The notes below the pieces were generated by a model. That model worked only from the letters and a program-made list of their open reading frames with translations, made no database searches and was not told the origin of the DNA. Made by a program: the position numbers and the translations under genes. From Kiritimatiellales bacterium (GTDB taxonomy: Bacteria > Verrucomicrobiota > Kiritimatiellia > Kiritimatiellales > Pontiellaceae), in the NCBI GenBank assembly GCA_030630445.1, contig DAOVNC010000249.1, positions 1 through 5,608 on the forward strand: DNA of 5,608 bases. Reading direction: 5' to 3'. Of the stretch, positions 3,195-5,608 are shown one piece after another (positions within the stretch are counted from its first letter, which is position 1; the number at the start of each line of letters is the position of its first letter).

Positions 3195-5330
3195 ATGCCT
3201 ACCGTTGTGAAACAGCAGAATAAAAGTGAAGCAAGGACTTCGGATTCCCCCCGGGAAGCCGAGGGTCGCGGCCGCACCATGTCTGCGATTCGCAACATAG
3301 GAATCATTGCGCATATCGATGCCGGCAAAACGACGACCTCGGAGCGCATTCTCTACTATAGTGGTAAAGTCCATAAAATCGGGGAGGTGCACGATGGCAC
3401 CGCCACCATGGATTGGATGATCCAGGAGCAGGAACGCGGCATTACCATCACCAGCGCGGCGACCACCTGTTTTTGGAACGACCACCAAATCAATATCATC
3501 GATACGCCCGGCCACGTGGATTTTACCGTGGAGGTTGAACGCTCGCTTCGCGTCCTGGACGGCGCAGTGGGCGTTTTCTGTGCAGTCGGCGGCGTTCAGC
3601 CGCAGTCTGAAACCGTTTGGCGCCAAGCCAAGAAATACAACGTTCCGTGCCTGGCATTCGTCAACAAGATGGATCGCATGGGTGCCGACTTTGACTCCGT
3701 AGTTAAACAGCTGCGCGAAAAACTCGCCGCCCCCGCAGTTCCGGTTCAAATCCCATGGGGTGCTTCCGACGATTTTACCGGCGTGGTCGACTTGATTACG
3801 ATGCGGGCAATGACTTTTAAGGAAGACTCGCTTGGGTCCGAGGTTGAACACACCGATATTCCCGCCGAACTGGCCGCCAAGGCCGAGGAGGCACGCGCCA
3901 TCCTTATCGAGCGCGTGGCCGAACTCGACGAGGAACTGCTCGAAGCCTACATGGAAAACACCGATGTTTCCGAAAAGGCCCTGATGGCGGCCATCCGCCG
4001 CACGACCATCGCCAGCCAGCTGGTTCCCGTCCTCTGTGGATCTTCGCTGAAGAACAAAGGCGTCCAGCCCCTGCTAGACTCTGTGGTGGCCTATCTCCCG
4101 TCGCCGATCGACATCCCCGCCGTAACGGGCATTGCGCTGAAGTCGGAAGATGAAGTCGTGCGCGAAGCTAGCGACTTCGAGCCGCTGAGCGGCCTCGTTT
4201 TCAAAATGGCGACCGACAAGTATGTCGGCAAACTGGCCTTTGTCCGCATCTATTCCGGCCAGTTGAAAAAAGGGCAGAACATCTACAATCCCCGCACCCG
4301 CAAGCGCGAGCGCGTAGGCCGTCTCCTACGGCTGCATGCCAACCATCGCGAAGATGTGGACGTGCTCTACGCCGGCGAAATCGGTGGCATGGCCGGGCAA
4401 AAACTCTTCACCACCGGCGACACCGTCTGTACAGAGAACGACGCGATCGTTCTGGAAAACATCGAGTTTCCCGAACCGGTGATCTCCATGGCCATCGAGC
4501 CGAAAACCACGGCCGACAAGGATCATCTCGTCGACGCGCTGAACGACCTTTCCGCCGAGGATCCCACTTTCCATATTTCGATCAACGAGGAGACGGGGCA
4601 GACGATCATCCAAGGGATGGGCGAGCTTCACCTTGAAATCATCAAGGACCGCATCCTGCGCGAATACAACGTGAAGGCCAATGCCGGGCGGCCGATGGTG
4701 GCGTACCGCGAAAGCGTGCTGAAAACCGGAACCGGCAACTTTACTTTCGACCGCGAAATCGGCGGCACTTCCCATTTTGCAAGTTTGCACCTCCAGGTTT
4801 CCCCGAAGCCGCAGGGCGCAGGAAACACAGTGGTGTTCGACGTCTCCACCAGCATTATCCCGCAGGAATACCGCACGCCGATCGAAGAGGGGATCAACGC
4901 CGCGCTGTTGACTGGCGTGCTTGGCAACTATGCGCTCATCGACACCGAGGTGAAGGTGATCGGCGGCGAGACGCACTCGGTGGATTCCACCGAAATCGCT
5001 TTTCGCTCCGCCGCTGTGATGGCGCTGCGCGAAGCGGTGAAAAACTCCAGCCCCACGCTACTCGAGCCGGTGATGCTGCTGGAGATCGACACGCCCGAGG
5101 AGCACCTCGGCGACGTACTCGGGGATCTGAATTCCCGCCGCGGCCGCGTCCGCGAAATCAAGGCTTTGAGAGATGTACAAGTTGTGCAGGCGGATGTTCC
5201 GCTTGCGGAGGTTTTTGGATATGCAACGAAGTTGCGTTCATTAACAAAGGGTAGGGCGAGCTATACGATGGAACCGCAAGCGTTTGATCCGGTTCCCGCG
5301 TCCATGCAGGACTCTATCCTCAATCGGTGA
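3195..5330 (+). CDS. fusA: Translation elongation factor G
   Basis: EF-G, the GTPase that drives tRNA-mRNA translocation and, with RRF, ribosome recycling. Counting from ATG 3195 (711 residues), the GTP-binding motifs are AHIDAGKTT (39-47), ERGITITSA (80-88), DTPGH (103-107), NKMD (157-160) and GSSLKNKG (282-289). Domain II follows (about 330-415), then domain III (IEFPEPVISMAIEP), domain IV (HSVDSTEIAFRSA) and domain V (GDVLGDLNSRRG, FGYATKLRSLTKGRASYTME). All five domains are present. The start is uncertain: ATG 3195 has a purine-rich GGAAAAGAG before it but adds 28 polar residues to the usual N-terminus. ATG 3279 gives 683 residues starting four residues before RNIGI, with GAGGG 13 bases upstream; TTG 3183 is also in frame. 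Typical EF-G is about 690-705 residues. The domain III-IV motif is GGTSHFA where most EF-Gs have GGxGQ(Y/F). The gene is followed by rpsJ, not tuf. Confidence 0.95.
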   Translation: MPTVVKQQNKSEARTSDSPREAEGRGRTMSAIRNIGIIAHIDAGKTTTSERILYYSGKVHKIGEVHDGTATMDWMIQEQERGITITSAATTCFWNDHQINIIDTPGHVDFTVEVERSLRVLDGAVGVFCAVGGVQPQSETVWRQAKKYNVPCLAFVNKMDRMGADFDSVVKQLREKLAAPAVPVQIPWGASDDFTGVVDLITMRAMTFKEDSLGSEVEHTDIPAELAAKAEEARAILIERVAELDEELLEAYMENTDVSEKALMAAIRRTTIASQLVPVLCGSSLKNKGVQPLLDSVVAYLPSPIDIPAVTGIALKSEDEVVREASDFEPLSGLVFKMATDKYVGKLAFVRIYSGQLKKGQNIYNPRTRKRERVGRLLRLHANHREDVDVLYAGEIGGMAGQKLFTTGDTVCTENDAIVLENIEFPEPVISMAIEPKTTADKDHLVDALNDLSAEDPTFHISINEETGQTIIQGMGELHLEIIKDRILREYNVKANAGRPMVAYRESVLKTGTGNFTFDREIGGTSHFASLHLQVSPKPQGAGNTVVFDVSTSIIPQEYRTPIEEGINAALLTGVLGNYALIDTEVKVIGGETHSVDSTEIAFRSAAVMALREAVKNSSPTLLEPVMLLEIDTPEEHLGDVLGDLNSRRGRVREIKALRDVQVVQADVPLAEVFGYATKLRSLTKGRASYTMEPQAFDPVPASMQDSILNR

Positions 5331-5338
5331 GATAAATT

Positions 5339-5608
5339 ATGAAGAATCAACGTATTAGAATTCGGTTGAAGTCGTTTGACCACAGGGTGCTCGACGTTTC
5401 AGCCACGGAGATTGTGGAAACGGCCCGCCGTACGGGTGCCCGCGTGGCAGGTCCGATCCCTCTGCCGACCCGCATCGAGCGGTTCACGGTGAACAAAAGT
5501 CCGCACGTGAATAAGAAGGCCATGGAGCAGTTCGAGATCCGCACGCACAAGCGTCTGCTGGATATTGTCGACCCGACCATCAAGACGGTCGAGGAACTGA
5601 AAAAGCTT
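5339..5608 (+). CDS. rpsJ: 30S ribosomal protein S10 (5' part, runs off the window)
   Basis: The first 90 codons of S10, open to the last base; the family is about 102-105 residues, so only about a dozen codons are missing. It starts KNQRIRIRLKSFDHRVLD, and later has GPIPLPTRIERFTVNKSPHV and EQFEIRTHKRLLDI, the most conserved S10 segment. S10 assembles into the 30S head and is also NusE, which acts with NusB and NusG in antitermination of rRNA operons. ATG 5339 lies 8 bases after the fusA stop; the ribosome-binding site is a weak GAGAT at 5330-5334 overlapping the fusA stop codon. S10 normally opens the S10-spc ribosomal cluster, so the str and S10 operons appear to be joined here without tuf. 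Confidence 0.97.
   Translation, partial: MKNQRIRIRLKSFDHRVLDVSATEIVETARRTGARVAGPIPLPTRIERFTVNKSPHVNKKAMEQFEIRTHKRLLDIVDPTIKTVEELKKL

Noticed and set aside
3267..3281. GCGGCCGC followed by ACCATG, resembling an engineered cloning junction
   Set aside because: The same 8-base palindrome occurs again in the conserved end of fusA near 5140, and the flanks read as natural sequence; chance in GC-rich DNA is enough.
2673..3851. Long antisense open frame (392 codons) opposite rpsG and the 5' part of fusA
   Set aside because: It lies opposite two certain, highly conserved genes, crosses their boundary, and its translation resembles no known protein. It is the usual shadow frame of GC-rich coding DNA.
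4326..4976. Antisense open frame of 216 codons opposite fusA
   Set aside because: Mirror of EF-G coding sequence with no protein-like motif of its own.
5603..5608. Window ends exactly on AAGCTT, suggesting a restriction-fragment end
   Set aside because: It codes for the expected Lys-Leu of S10 and nothing else indicates cloning; treated as coincidence.

Overview
This is a bacterial chromosomal segment of moderately high GC content in which every convincing gene reads left to right on the + strand. The order is: end of ftsW (broken), a class I SAM-dependent methyltransferase of the RlmI/RlmK type, an RluA-family pseudouridine synthase, a 278-base gap, then rpsL, rpsG, fusA and the first 90 codons of rpsJ. 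In many bacteria a tuf gene sits between fusA and rpsJ; here rpsJ starts 8 bases after the fusA stop. From memory, the same fusA-rpsJ junction occurs in Chlamydia, so a member of the PVC group (Verrucomicrobiota, Kiritimatiellota, Lentisphaerota, Chlamydiota) is plausible. That is inference, and no lineage marker in the window proves it.

Bases 1-408 hold the C-terminal part of the septal peptidoglycan polymerase FtsW, but the gene is not collinear. Bases 103-408 read as FtsW on the + strand, while bases 1-104 read as the immediately preceding FtsW segment (YLPEAHTDF and following residues) on the - strand. Reverse-complementing 1-104 in place restores one open frame of 135 codons plus stop. 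This is either a real small inversion or a fold-back or assembly artefact at a sequence end. It is the most striking thing in the window.

Bases 419-2023 carry two likely RNA-modification enzymes, separated by a 57-base gap with a strong stem-loop. Bases 2024-2301 contain no convincing gene. They hold a GC-rich stem-loop, an AT-rich stretch that may be a promoter, a terminator-like hairpin followed by a run of six T, and a strong Shine-Dalgarno sequence for rpsL.

Bases 2302 to the end form the str operon running directly into the S10 operon: S12, S7, EF-G and S10, with gaps of 14, about 30 (depending on the EF-G start) and 8 bases. They are probably co-transcribed and supply the small ribosomal subunit and the translocation factor. 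I found no mobile element, CRISPR array, tRNA or rRNA, and no evidence of a new multi-gene system. The points of interest are the ftsW inversion, the rpsL leader hairpin, an uncertain EF-G N-terminus, and a few unusual motifs.
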